Origin: Thermobifida fusca NBRC 14071 = JCM 3263
GTDB taxonomy: Bacteria > Actinomycetota > Actinomycetes > Streptosporangiales > Streptosporangiaceae
Direction of reading: 5' to 3'
Assembly: GCF_001592045.1 (NCBI RefSeq)
Contig: NZ_BCWB01000046.1
Coordinates: forward strand, 1-64,000
DNA: 64,000 bases
Shown here: in pieces, positions 45,387 through 53,939 of the stretch
How the letters are laid out: each line of letters begins with the position of its first letter
Numbering within the stretch: the stretch's first letter is position 1
The notes under the pieces: generated by a model
What the model saw: the letters and a program-made list of their open reading frames with translations, nothing else
Told to the model about the DNA's origin: nothing
The model's database searches: none
Position numbers and translations under genes: made by a program

Positions 45387-45597
45387 CCCAGATTGGTCTA
45401 CTCCACTTGAACGTAGGGGTGTTCTTTTTATCGCGCAGCGTAGGCACCTCGAGCGATAAACATGAGAACTGTTATCATCAAAAGAAGTCCCGTGGAGACG
45501 GAATGTGCCAGGTCAAAGACCCGCGCACCGACACCACCGATGAGTAACCCGTATCTCCCCAGTTGAACGAAGAACCGGACTAATACTCTGAGGCCTT

Positions 45598-47202
45598 ATG
45601 GCGACCCAAGCCCCTGAACCGCTGCCCGCGGACCAGATCGACATTCGCACCACCGCGGGCAAACTCGCAGACCTGCAGCGACGCCGCTACGAGGCGGTCC
45701 ACGCAGGCTCCGAACGAGCCGTAGCAAAACAGCACGCCAAGGGCAAGATGACCGCCCGCGAGCGCATCGACGCCCTGCTCGACCCGGGCTCCTTCGTGGA
45801 GTTCGACGCCTTCGCGCGTCACCGGTCCACCAACTTCGGCTTGGAGAAGAACCGCCCCTACGGCGACGGCGTCGTCACCGGCTACGGCACCATCGACGGC
45901 CGACCGGTCGCCGTGTTCAGCCAGGACGTCACCGTCTTCGGCGGTTCCCTCGGCGAGGTCTACGGCGAGAAGATCGTCAAAGTCCTCGACCATGCGCTCA
46001 AAACCGGCTGCCCGGTCATCGGCATCAACGAAGGCGGCGGCGCGCGCATCCAAGAGGGCGTGGTGGCGCTGGGCCTCTACGCCGAGATTTTCAAACGCAA
46101 CACCCACGCCTCCGGGGTCATCCCCCAGATCTCGCTCGTCATGGGGGCAGCAGCAGGCGGCCACGTCTACTCGCCCGCCCTCACCGACTTCATCGTCATG
46201 GTCGACCAGACCTCCCAGATGTTCATCACCGGGCCCGACGTCATCAAGACGGTCACCGGTGAAGACGTCACCATGGAGGAGCTGGGCGGCGCACGCACCC
46301 ACAACACCAAGTCGGGCGTGGCCCACTACATGGCCTCCGACGAGCACGACGCCCTGGAGTACGTCAAGGCGCTGCTGTCCTACCTGCCCTCCAACAACCT
46401 GGACGAGCCGCCCGTCGAACCCGTCCAGGTGACCCTGGAGGTGACCGAGGAAGACCGGGAGCTGGACACCTTCATCCCCGACTCGGCCAACCAGCCCTAC
46501 GACATGCGCCGCGTCATCGAACACATCGTGGACGACGGGGAGTTCCTGGAAGTCCACGAACTGTTCGCGCAGAACATCATCGTGGGCTTCGGCCGGGTCG
46601 AAGGCCACCCGGTAGGTGTCGTCGCCAACCAGCCGATGAACCTCGCGGGCTGCCTGGACATCGACGCCTCCGAGAAAGCCGCCCGGTTCGTCCGCACCTG
46701 CGACGCCTTCAACATCCCCGTGCTGACCCTGGTCGACGTCCCCGGCTTCCTGCCCGGAACCGACCAGGAGTTCGGCGGCATCATCCGGCGCGGCGCCAAA
46801 CTGCTCTACGCCTACGCTGAGGCGACCGTCCCCCTGGTGACCATCATCACCCGCAAAGCGTTCGGCGGCGCCTACGACGTCATGGGCTCCAAGCACCTGG
46901 GTGCAGACATCAACCTGGCGTGGCCGACCGCGCAGATCGCGGTCATGGGAGCCCAGGGTGCCGTCAACATCCTGCACCGGCGTACCCTCGCCGCCGCCGA
47001 CGACGTCGAAGCGACCCGCGCCCAGCTCATCGCCGAATACGAAGACACTCTGCTCAACCCGTACAGCGCGGCCGAACGGGGCTACGTCGACAGCGTCATC
47101 ATGCCGTCGGAAACCCGCACGTCCGTCATCAAAGCCCTGCGTGCGCTGCGCGGCAAACGCAAGCAGCTCCCGCCCAAGAAGCACGGGAATATCCCACTCT
47201 GA
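45598..47202 (+). CDS. pccB: Acyl-CoA (propionyl-type) carboxylase beta subunit
   Basis: This is the carboxyltransferase subunit that moves CO2 from biotin to acyl-CoA. The 534-residue protein has both crotonase-like halves, with oxyanion glycine pairs in [11 protein letters not shown] (about 142) and [20 protein letters not shown] (about 385). The specificity residue equivalent to Asp422 of Streptomyces PccB is Asp427 here ([11 protein letters not shown]), which predicts propionyl-CoA preference, possibly with acetyl-CoA also used. Weak GAGG lies 4 nt before the ATG. It heads a beta-epsilon-alpha operon. Confidence 0.93.
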   Translation: MATQAPEPLPADQIDIRTTAGKLADLQRRRYEAVHAGSERAVAKQHAKGKMTARERIDALLDPGSFVEFDAFARHRSTNFGLEKNRPYGDGVVTGYGTIDGRPVAVFSQDVTVFGGSLGEVYGEKIVKVLDHALKTGCPVIGINEGGGARIQEGVVALGLYAEIFKRNTHASGVIPQISLVMGAAAGGHVYSPALTDFIVMVDQTSQMFITGPDVIKTVTGEDVTMEELGGARTHNTKSGVAHYMASDEHDALEYVKALLSYLPSNNLDEPPVEPVQVTLEVTEEDRELDTFIPDSANQPYDMRRVIEHIVDDGEFLEVHELFAQNIIVGFGRVEGHPVGVVANQPMNLAGCLDIDASEKAARFVRTCDAFNIPVLTLVDVPGFLPGTDQEFGGIIRRGAKLLYAYAEATVPLVTIITRKAFGGAYDVMGSKHLGADINLAWPTAQIAVMGAQGAVNILHRRTLAAADDVEATRAQLIAEYEDTLLNPYSAAERGYVDSVIMPSETRTSVIKALRALRGKRKQLPPKKHGNIPL

Positions 47203-47447
47203 TGACCAGCGACCACACCCAGCCCACTCCCGCCCCCTTCCTGCGGGTCGTGCGGGGCTCCCCCACACCTGAGGAGACGGCGGCGCTCGTCGCAGTCCTC
47301 ACCGCCCGCGCCCGGGCCATCCAGGCCGCCCGCAGCCGGGCCGCGGGCGCTGCCCCCCGCTCAGGCTGGCGCGACCGCGCCCGGTTGCTCGGCGTGCCGC
47401 CGCGGCCCAGCCCTGACGCCTGGCGCCGCAGCTTCCACCCGGGATAA
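47202..47447 (+). CDS. accE: Acyl-CoA carboxylase epsilon subunit
   Basis: The 81-residue protein starts by overlapping the beta-subunit stop by one base (TGATG). It has the short actinobacterial epsilon pattern FLRVVRGSPTPEETAALVAVL (about 13-33), an Ala/Arg-rich middle and the end WRRSFHPG. Epsilon subunits stabilise or stimulate the beta hexamer with its alpha partner. Position and length make the assignment firm. Confidence 0.85.
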   Translation: MTSDHTQPTPAPFLRVVRGSPTPEETAALVAVLTARARAIQAARSRAAGAAPRSGWRDRARLLGVPPRPSPDAWRRSFHPG

Positions 47448-47474
47448 CCCGCCGGCCCCTCTGCCCGCACCCCG

Positions 47475-47495
47475 CTGCGGGCCTGCAGCCCGCAG
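47475..47495 (+). other. Intra-operon hairpin between accE and alpha-subunit gene
   Basis: CTGCGGGC (47475-47482) pairs with GCCCGCAG (47488-47495) around a 5-nt loop, 28 bp after the accE stop. It may tune alpha-subunit expression by partial termination or by protecting an RNA end. Confidence 0.4.
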
Positions 47496-47546
47496 ACTTG
47501 CCCACGGCATCGACGCCCGATGCCCCTCCAGGAGGAATGTTCGACC

Positions 47547-49310
47547 GTGCGTAAAGTTCTCATCGCCAACCGAGGCGAGATCGCTGTCCGGGTGGCGCGC
47601 GCCTGCCGGGACGCAGGCCTCGGCAGCGTCGCGGTCTACGCCGAACCCGACATCGACGCGCTCCACGTCAAAGTCGCCGACGAAGCCTACGCCCTCGGCG
47701 GGCAGACCCCCGCCGACAGCTACCTCGACATCGACAAGATCCTGGCGATCGCGGCCAAGTCGGGGGCGGACGCCGTCCACCCCGGCTACGGATTTCTCGC
47801 AGAAAACGCTGACTTCGCCCAGGCCGTGATCGACGCTGGACTGACCTGGATCGGCCCTCCCCCCGAGGCGATCACCGCCCTGGGCGACAAGGTCAAGGCC
47901 CGCCACATCGCGCAAAAGGTCGGCGCGCCGCTGGTCGCGGGCACCCCGGACCCGGTGTCCGGCGTCGACGAAGTGCTGGCCTTCGCCGAGCAGCACGGCC
48001 TGCCCATCGCAATCAAAGCCGCGTTCGGCGGCGGTGGGCGCGGCCTGAAGGTCGCCCGCACCATGGAGGAGATCCCCGACCTGTACGAGTCGGCGGTACG
48101 TGAAGCAGTCACCGCATTCGGCCGCGGCGAATGCTTCGTGGAACGCTACCTGGACCGGCCGCGCCACGTGGAGACCCAGTGCCTGGCCGACGCCCACGGC
48201 AACGTGGTCGTGGTCTCCACGCGCGACTGCTCGCTCCAGCGCCGCCACCAGAAGCTGGTCGAAGAGGCCCCCGCCCCCTTCCTCACCGACGAGCAGGTGG
48301 AACTGCTGTACTCCTCCTCCAAGGCGATCCTGCGGGAGGCCGGCTACGTCGGCGCGGGCACCTGCGAGTTCCTGGTCGGCGCCGACGGCACCATCTCCTT
48401 CCTGGAAGTCAACACCCGCCTGCAAGTGGAGCACCCGGTCACCGAAGAAGTCACCGGTATCGACCTGGTGCGGGAGATGTTCCGCATCGCAGCCGGGGAA
48501 GAACTGGGCTACGACGACCCTGAGGTACGCGGCCACTCCTTCGAGTTCCGCATCAACGCCGAAGACGCCGGCCGCAACTTCATGCCCGCCCCCGGCACGA
48601 TCACGTCGATGCGGCTGCCCGGCGGACCGGGCGTGCGCGTAGACACCGGCTGCGAGCCCGGTTTCACCGTGCCGCAGGCGTTCGACTCGATGGTGGCCAA
48701 GCTCATCGTCACCGGCCGGACCCGCACCGAAGCCCTGGAGCGGGCGCGGCGCGCCCTCGCCGAGTTCGAAGTCGGCGGCATGCCCACCGTGATCCCGTTC
48801 CACCAGGCGGTCGTCCGCCACCCGGCGTTCGCCCCGGCCGACCCGGAGCAGCCGTTCAGCGTGCACACCCGGTGGATCGAAACCGAATTCGACGGGGTGA
48901 TCGAGCCGTTCTCGGGCGACGTGGAGCAGACCGAAGCCGCGGAACGGGAGAAGGTCACCGTCGAAGTCGACGGCAAACGGCTCGAAGTGGTCCTGCCTGC
49001 CGGCTTGGGTGCGGACCTGTCCGCTTCCGCCCCCGCGAAGAAGTCGGGCAAACGCGGCGGCTCACGGAAGAAGTCCGCGGCAGCGGTGAGCGGCGACGCC
49101 CTGGTCAGCCCGATGCAGGGCACGATCGTCAAAGTCGTGGCTTCCGACGGCCAGGAGGTTTCGGAAGGCGACACGATCGTCGTCATCGAAGCCATGAAGA
49201 TGGAGCAGCCGTTGACCGCGCACAAGTCCGGTACCGTCACCGGCCTGTCGGTGAGCGCCGGCGAGACCGTCGGAAACGGCGCGGTGATCTGCGAGATCAA
49301 AAGCTCCTGA
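47547..49310 (+). CDS. Acyl-CoA carboxylase alpha subunit (biotin carboxylase + BCCP)
   Basis: This 587-residue bifunctional subunit has a biotin carboxylase domain at about 1-450 ([19 protein letters not shown] start, ATP-grasp loop [15 protein letters not shown], catalytic [18 protein letters not shown]). A Lys/Ser/Ala-rich linker (about 490-515) and the BCCP domain follow, with the biotinylated Lys551 in [11 protein letters not shown] 47547 has AGGAGG 11 nt upstream and gives the canonical N-terminus. It works with the beta and epsilon subunits to make methylmalonyl- and possibly malonyl-CoA. Confidence 0.95.
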   Translation: MRKVLIANRGEIAVRVARACRDAGLGSVAVYAEPDIDALHVKVADEAYALGGQTPADSYLDIDKILAIAAKSGADAVHPGYGFLAENADFAQAVIDAGLTWIGPPPEAITALGDKVKARHIAQKVGAPLVAGTPDPVSGVDEVLAFAEQHGLPIAIKAAFGGGGRGLKVARTMEEIPDLYESAVREAVTAFGRGECFVERYLDRPRHVETQCLADAHGNVVVVSTRDCSLQRRHQKLVEEAPAPFLTDEQVELLYSSSKAILREAGYVGAGTCEFLVGADGTISFLEVNTRLQVEHPVTEEVTGIDLVREMFRIAAGEELGYDDPEVRGHSFEFRINAEDAGRNFMPAPGTITSMRLPGGPGVRVDTGCEPGFTVPQAFDSMVAKLIVTGRTRTEALERARRALAEFEVGGMPTVIPFHQAVVRHPAFAPADPEQPFSVHTRWIETEFDGVIEPFSGDVEQTEAAEREKVTVEVDGKRLEVVLPAGLGADLSASAPAKKSGKRGGSRKKSAAAVSGDALVSPMQGTIVKVVASDGQEVSEGDTIVVIEAMKMEQPLTAHKSGTVTGLSVSAGETVGNGAVICEIKSS

Positions 49311-49327
49311 CCCGTAGCGCTCCTCAC

Positions 49328-49364
49328 CAGGCCGGGCGGACCGTCCAGCGGCCCGCCCGGCCTG
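49328..49364 (+). terminator. Terminator of the carboxylase operon
   Basis: CAGGCCGGGCGG (49328-49339) pairs perfectly with CCGCCCGGCCTG (49353-49364), 17 bp after the alpha-subunit stop. Confidence 0.75.
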
Positions 49365-49606
49365 CGCGCACTCCCGCCCGAGGTGGATGTCCTCTCGCCC
49401 TGGCCGCCCTGGGCCCGCAGCGAGGAAGATAGACGCCACGAGGTAAGGCTCCCCCGCTCCCTCGCACGGGCGCAGCAGCACAACCGCCCGGCACGGCTCC
49501 CGCCGGCTTTTCCGAGCTTGCGCGGTCATGGACCGCCCGCGCGGGAACCCAAACCCCCACCCCATTCGTCGTCATAGGTGAGAGAGGCGAGAGGAACGGA
49601 CGGATC

Positions 49607-50893
49607 ATGGTGCGCCGACTAGCAATCACCACACTCGCCGCGGTGGCCGCTGCCGCCGTGGCTGCCGCACCCGCATACGCGGACCCCAGCGTGGACGAAG
49701 TCGCCGACGCGCTGAACAGCTCCCACGTCTACATCGACCCGGACGCCACCGGTGTCACCGACCGCGACGCGGAACTGATGAGCCAGGCCGCGGAGAACGT
49801 CGACACCCCGGTCTACTTTGTCGTCTTCCCCGAAGAAGAGTTCACGTCGCAGGCGGAGCTCGGCTCCTTCATGGCGGAAGTGCAGCAAGACGTCGGCGAC
49901 GGCTCCTACCTGGTCTTCATCGGCAACACCACCGCGGCTGACTCCACCGTGCTCTCTCCCTCCGATGTCGCCGCGGCCGAGGAGGCCGCCCAGCGGATGA
50001 GCACCGTCCCCGACGCAGCCGTGGCTTTCGCCAACGAAGCCGAAGCCCAAGCGGACGCGGCCGCAGCCTCGGGCATCTTCGGCATGGTGCTGCTGGGCCT
50101 GTTCATCCTCGCCATCGTCGGCACCGGCTTCTTCCTCTACCGGTCGAAGAAGAAGCGGGAAGCCCAGGCAGCCCGGGAGCTGGCGGAAGTCAAGAAGGCT
50201 GTCGCCGAGGACGTGACCCTGCTCGGCGAGGACATCGCCCGCCTCGACCTCGACCTCAGCACAGCCGACGAGGCGACCCGCGAGGACTACGCCAAAGCGC
50301 TGAACGCCTACGACCGGGCCAAGGCGGAGCTGGAGACCATCACCCGCGCCGACGAGATCCAGCGGGTGACCAACGCTTTGGAAGACGGCCGCTACTACAT
50401 GACCGCGACCCGCGCCCGGCTGGCGGGTGAACCGGTGCCGGAGCGCCGCGCCCCCTGCTTCTTCAACCCGCAGCACGGCCCGTCGGTGCGGGACATCGAC
50501 TGGGCGCCCCCGGGCGGCGCAGTCCGCTCGGTTCCGGCATGCCAGGCCTGCGCCAGCGCTGTCCTGTCCGGCATGCACCCCGATGTGCGCATGGTCGACA
50601 TGGGCGGCCGCCGGGTGGCCTACTACGACGCGGGCCCCGCCTATGCGCCGTACGCGGGCGGCTACTTCGGTATGGACATGATGATGGGCATGTTCACCGG
50701 CATGATGATCGGCAACATGATGGGCTCGATGATGGGAGCCAGCATGCTGGGCGCCGGTATGGGCGCTGGCATGGACGACTTCGGTGGTGACGACGGAGGC
50801 TTCGGCGACTTCGGCGGCGACGGAGGCGGTTTCAGCGACTTCGGCGGCGGCGGATTCGACGGAGGAGACTTTGGCGGTTTCGGCGACTTCTGA
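49607..50893 (+). CDS. Secreted/anchored protein with Met/Gly-rich tail, unknown
   Basis: The 428-residue protein has a cleavable-looking signal (1-25, APAYA|DP) and an extracytoplasmic domain (about 26-155) with alternating strands reminiscent of TPM-type domains (PVYFVVFPEEEF). A membrane helix (about 158-182) and a charged coiled-coil-like segment (about 185-265) follow, then a small domain with two Cys pairs (PCFFNP, PACQACAS) and finally a tail. The tail has dense Met (MDMMMGMFTGMMIGNMMG) and then Gly/Asp/Phe repeats to the end. GAGAGG-type ribosome site precedes ATG 49607. It is monocistronic, with a terminator after it. Function not known. Confidence 0.75.
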   Translation: MVRRLAITTLAAVAAAAVAAAPAYADPSVDEVADALNSSHVYIDPDATGVTDRDAELMSQAAENVDTPVYFVVFPEEEFTSQAELGSFMAEVQQDVGDGSYLVFIGNTTAADSTVLSPSDVAAAEEAAQRMSTVPDAAVAFANEAEAQADAAAASGIFGMVLLGLFILAIVGTGFFLYRSKKKREAQAARELAEVKKAVAEDVTLLGEDIARLDLDLSTADEATREDYAKALNAYDRAKAELETITRADEIQRVTNALEDGRYYMTATRARLAGEPVPERRAPCFFNPQHGPSVRDIDWAPPGGAVRSVPACQACASAVLSGMHPDVRMVDMGGRRVAYYDAGPAYAPYAGGYFGMDMMMGMFTGMMIGNMMGSMMGASMLGAGMGAGMDDFGGDDGGFGDFGGDGGGFSDFGGGGFDGGDFGGFGDF

Positions 50894-50922
50894 CCGTCGG
50901 TCTCCGGCACACCAGGCAGCGT

Positions 50923-50955
50923 AGGGGTCTCGGCTGATCCGGCCGGGACCCCTTT
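50923..50955 (+). terminator. Rho-independent terminator
   Basis: An 11-bp stem with one G-U pair (50923-50933 with 50943-50953) is followed by a short T-run. It ends the 49607 gene. Confidence 0.75.
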
Positions 50956-50989
50956 CTCCTCGGGCAGGAGTCGCGCCCCGCGCTGCTCC

Positions 50990-52372
50990 CTATTCAGGGA
51001 AGCCCTGCATGAGGGAGCGGGCCGCCTCGGTCACGCTTCCCGACAGCGACGGGTAGACCGCGAACGTGTGCGCGACGTCGTCGACGGTGAGCCGCTGCTG
51101 GACCGCCAGGGAGACCGCGAGGATGAGCTCGCTGGCTCGCGGACCGACAATAACGCCGCCGAGCACGATCCCGGTGTGCTGGCGGCAGATGAGCTTGACG
51201 AAGCCGTCGCGCGTGTTGTGCATCTTGGCGCGCGGGTTGGTGGCCAGCGGCAGTTTGACGATGCGGCCGTCCACCCGGCCCGACACCACGTCGTCCTCGG
51301 TAGCGCCGACTGCGGCGAGCTCGGGATGGGTGAACACCGTGGAAGCGACAGTGGACAGGCGCAGCGGGGACACGGCAGCCCCGAGCGCGTGCCACATCGC
51401 GATCCGCCCCTGCATGGCGGCCACGGAGGCAAGCATGTTGACGCCGGTGCAGTCCCCGGCTGCATACACCCCGGGGGTGGAGGTCCGCGACACCCGGTCG
51501 ACTTGGACGAAACCCCGCTCGTCCAGCCGGATTCCCGCTTCTTCCAGGCCGAGGTTGGCGGTGTTGGGCACCATGCCGACCGTCATGAGGCAGTGACTGC
51601 CTTCAATGACCCGGCCGTCGGTGAGCCGGACCAGCACCCCGGCATCGGTGCGGGTCACCGACTCGGCGCGGGAGTTCCCCAGCACGGTCATGCCGCGGCG
51701 GGCAAACACGTCTTCCAGCACGCGGGCAGCGTCCGCATCCTGGGTGGGCATGACCCGGTCCCGGGAGGAGACGAGGGTCACGTCGGATCCGAGGGCCTGG
51801 TAGGCGTTGGCGAACTCGGCCCCGGTCACTCCGGATCCAACCACGATAAGTTTCTCAGGCAGCTCGTTGAGGTCGTACAACTGCCGCCAGGTGAGGATGC
51901 GCTCACCGTCCGGGCGGGCCGTGGGCAGTTCGCGCGGATGCGCCCCGGTAGCGATGAGCACGACATCGGCGCGGATCCGCTCGTCGCCGACGGCGACGAT
52001 GTGCGGATCGACCAGTCTGGCCTCGCCGATGATGATCTCGACGCCTTCCGTCCTCAGCCGGTTCGCGGTGTCGACCGACTGGGCTTGCGCCAAGCGTTTG
52101 ACTCGCGCATTGACGGTTTTGAGCTCGACCCGGACAAGGTCTTTGTCCTCGGGTTCGTTGCCCACGTTGATACCCAGTGTCGCTGCCTCTTTGACGTACG
52201 AGGTGCGCACGGACGTGGCGATCAGTGTTTTGGAGGGTACGCAGTCGGTGAGTACGGATGCACCACCGATACCGTCGCGTTCGATGACCGTGACGTCGGC
52301 TCCCAGTTGCGCAGCGACGAGGGCCGCCTCGTAACCTCCGGGTCCGCCTCCGATAATGACGACCTTCGTCAC
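50990..52372 (-). CDS. lpdA: NAD(P)H-quinone dehydrogenase, LpdA-type flavoprotein
   Basis: The 460-residue protein has the fold of dihydrolipoamide dehydrogenase: FAD loop VVIIGGGPGGYEAALVA (4-20), NAD loop IVVGSGVTGAEFANAY (about 178), and GVYAAGDCTGV for the FAD end. The redox pair is broken: the first Cys position is S39 and only C44 remains (GGASVLTDCVPSK). Mycobacterial LpdA (Rv3303c) has the same loss and reduces quinones instead of disulfides, so I assign that role. GTG 52372 has AAGGAG 10 nt upstream. It is divergent from the 52548 gene. Confidence 0.88.
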   Translation of the reverse strand: MTKVVIIGGGPGGYEAALVAAQLGADVTVIERDGIGGASVLTDCVPSKTLIATSVRTSYVKEAATLGINVGNEPEDKDLVRVELKTVNARVKRLAQAQSVDTANRLRTEGVEIIIGEARLVDPHIVAVGDERIRADVVLIATGAHPRELPTARPDGERILTWRQLYDLNELPEKLIVVGSGVTGAEFANAYQALGSDVTLVSSRDRVMPTQDADAARVLEDVFARRGMTVLGNSRAESVTRTDAGVLVRLTDGRVIEGSHCLMTVGMVPNTANLGLEEAGIRLDERGFVQVDRVSRTSTPGVYAAGDCTGVNMLASVAAMQGRIAMWHALGAAVSPLRLSTVASTVFTHPELAAVGATEDDVVSGRVDGRIVKLPLATNPRAKMHNTRDGFVKLICRQHTGIVLGGVIVGPRASELILAVSLAVQQRLTVDDVAHTFAVYPSLSGSVTEAARSLMQGFPE

Positions 52373-52535
52373 GTCCCATCCACTCCTTAATGTTCTTCGG
52401 CCGCGAGGTCCGCTCGTGGTGGACACGCCCCAGCCGGGTAGGCCGCGGGCGCCGGTATCGCCTACTGGTCGGTGCCCTCCATTGTCGCGCATCCCCAAGC
52501 GGCGATTTGGCAGGCGCGAAAGGGAGAAGAGGTCG

Positions 52536-52541
52536 TAACAT
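52536..52541 (+). promoter_or_regulatory. Candidate -10 of a leaderless promoter for the 52548 gene
   Basis: TAACAT is 6 nt before GTG 52548, with no adjacent Shine-Dalgarno. Confidence 0.4.
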
Positions 52542-52547
52542 GGCCCC

Positions 52548-52997
52548 GTGCCCCTCTACGCCGCATACGCCACCACGCTCGACCCGGATCAGATGGCCAG
52601 GTGCGCGCCGCATTCCCCGCTGTGGGACACCGGGTGGCTGGAAGGTTGGAGGCTGACATTCGGCGGCGGCCGAGCGCAGGGCGACGGTGCTCTGGCCACC
52701 GTGGTGGAGGACGTGACGTCCAGCGTGTTCGTGGCGCTCTACGACGTCACCGAGCGGGACCTGCACGCGCTGGACAGCTGGGAGGGGAGCGACATCGGCC
52801 TGTATTCCAGGATCAAAGTGCGGGCAACCACCCTGTTCAACGGGGAGGTGACCGCGTGGATCCACATCCTCAACGACTACGAGGGCGGGCTGCCTTCCGC
52901 CCGGTACCTGGAGATGATCGCTTCTGCAGCGCAGAAGGCCGGAGCGCCGGCCGACTATGTCCAGGCGCTGCGTTCTCGGCCGTGTGAACCGCGGTAA
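52548..52997 (+). CDS. Gamma-glutamylcyclotransferase-like (AIG2 fold) protein
   Basis: This 149-residue protein has the AIG2/GGCT layout: an N-terminal strand YAAYATTLDPDQMARCAPH in place of the usual Y-G-S-N loop, ATVVEDVTSSVFVALYDVTERDLHALDSWEG (about 50-80, conserved turn before the catalytic region), and VTAWIHILNDYEGG-like end strands. The glycine-rich substrate loop is modified, so activity on gamma-glutamyl peptides is uncertain. It starts at GTG behind a TANNNT hexamer. It is followed by a structured non-coding region. Confidence 0.75.
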   Translation: MPLYAAYATTLDPDQMARCAPHSPLWDTGWLEGWRLTFGGGRAQGDGALATVVEDVTSSVFVALYDVTERDLHALDSWEGSDIGLYSRIKVRATTLFNGEVTAWIHILNDYEGGLPSARYLEMIASAAQKAGAPADYVQALRSRPCEPR

Positions 52998-53022
52998 CCG
53001 GCTGCGCAGAGTTCCGGCCCCA

Positions 53023-53086
53023 GCTTTCGGAGGAGAAGCGCCACGCCCGCATGGTCGTGGCGGACGTCCGCCTCCCCTCCGAAAGC
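53023..53086. repeat. Two-tier inverted repeat, possible RNA hairpin
   Basis: GCTTTCGGAGG (53023-53033) is the exact reverse complement of 53076-53086. Inside, CGCCAC and GTGGCG can form a second stem. It lies 25 bp past the stop at 52997. It may terminate that gene and also a leftward RNA from the iron box region. No T-run follows on either strand. Confidence 0.55.
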
Positions 53087-53277
53087 CGCGGAGCCCCGAT
53101 CCGCCGGGTCGGCACCTGGCGCGGCGTGGCGAGCAGCATCCCGTGCCGAGATGTTTCCGCACCGGTGCCGTGCCGACGGTCTGTGACGCTGTACATCCCG
53201 GCGCTGATCCGCGCAACCCTTGCCGGGCTGTACTCACCGTTCTCGGGCGACCCGCGTTTCACCCGAGACAGCCGAGC

Positions 53278-53301
53278 GGTTGTGGTCCGCGCCCCACAAC
53301 C
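53278..53301. repeat. Perfect 8-bp hairpin beside the iron box
   Basis: GGTTGTGG (53278-53285) pairs with CCACAACC (53294-53301) around an 8-nt loop. It starts 12 bp left of the iron box, so it would be near the 5' end of any leftward iron-regulated transcript. Confidence 0.5.
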
Positions 53302-53313
53302 ACCCCGTTCTCT

Positions 53314-53332
53314 TTAGGCATGCCTAACCTAA
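53314..53332 (-). promoter_or_regulatory. Iron box (IdeR/DmdR1-type operator)
   Basis: Read on the minus strand, TTAGGTTAGGCATGCCTAA matches the 19-bp actinobacterial iron-box consensus TTAGGTTAGGCTAACCTAA at 16 positions and keeps both terminal half-sites. IdeR/DmdR repressors bind such sites with ferrous iron. No siderophore, uptake or storage gene is adjacent: the sequence on both sides is non-coding for about 300 bp left and 35 bp right. Confidence 0.65.
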
Positions 53333-53366
53333 CCCGACTTGGGTGTGGGGGTCAAGGGGACGTCCA

Positions 53367-53939
53367 TCACATCACGATCAGCGACGCCAGCCACAGCGCC
53401 ACCGGAACCGCAAGAGACGCCACCGCATCCGGCGACCACGCCACGGTCGGCCCCGCCCCGGCACCTGCCCCCTTCCCCGCGCGGGCCTTGCGCTGCTCCG
53501 CCTGGGAGCGCAGCGTCCACGCCACCCGCTCGGCGGGACGCATCTGACGCGGGTCGTCCGGCCCCTCCCCGTAGCCGTTGAGCCGCCGCAGGTTCTCCCG
53601 CACCTCGGCGCGCTTGTTCTCCCGCACCGCCCACGAGCGGAACACCTGGTCGTCGGCGTGGACCCGCAGCACGTCGGAGACATCAGCCCACGTGAAAGCC
53701 GACCACGGCACAAAGACTTCCCGCAGCGGATTGACCAGGCGGACCCCGTCCTCGGTCGCCACCACCTTGGGGCGGATCGCCACCACGTAGGCCACCCCCA
53801 CCGTGATGAGCAGGACCGCACCCGACACCACCGCGCTGAAATCCTTGCCCCGCACCACCAGGTCGACGAGCAGGAGCGCGGAGATCACCAGCCACGCCCA
53901 CCCCATGAAGTGGGAGAAAGGCTGCCGGAACGTCGTCAC
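53367..53939 (-). CDS. PH-domain membrane protein
   Basis: The 190-residue protein has two N-terminal helices (about 10-27 and 33-50), then a bacterial PH-like domain (about 55-105: [24 protein letters not shown]), a charged Arg/Glu/Gln-rich stretch (110-160) and a C-terminal helix. This is the usual layout of actinomycete bPH-6 proteins of unknown role. GTG 53939 overlaps the adenosine deaminase stop (GTGA), so the two are coupled. The frame ends 34 bp from the iron box but points toward it, so it is not its target. Confidence 0.75.
   Translation of the reverse strand: MTTFRQPFSHFMGWAWLVISALLLVDLVVRGKDFSAVVSGAVLLITVGVAYVVAIRPKVVATEDGVRLVNPLREVFVPWSAFTWADVSDVLRVHADDQVFRSWAVRENKRAEVRENLRRLNGYGEGPDDPRQMRPAERVAWTLRSQAEQRKARAGKGAGAGAGPTVAWSPDAVASLAVPVALWLASLIVM

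Noticed and set aside
52870-53262. 130-codon minus-strand frame just left of the iron box, as a possible iron-regulated gene
   Set aside because: It overlaps the end of the 52548 gene, has no ribosome site and its Arg/Ser/Pro composition is that of non-coding DNA.
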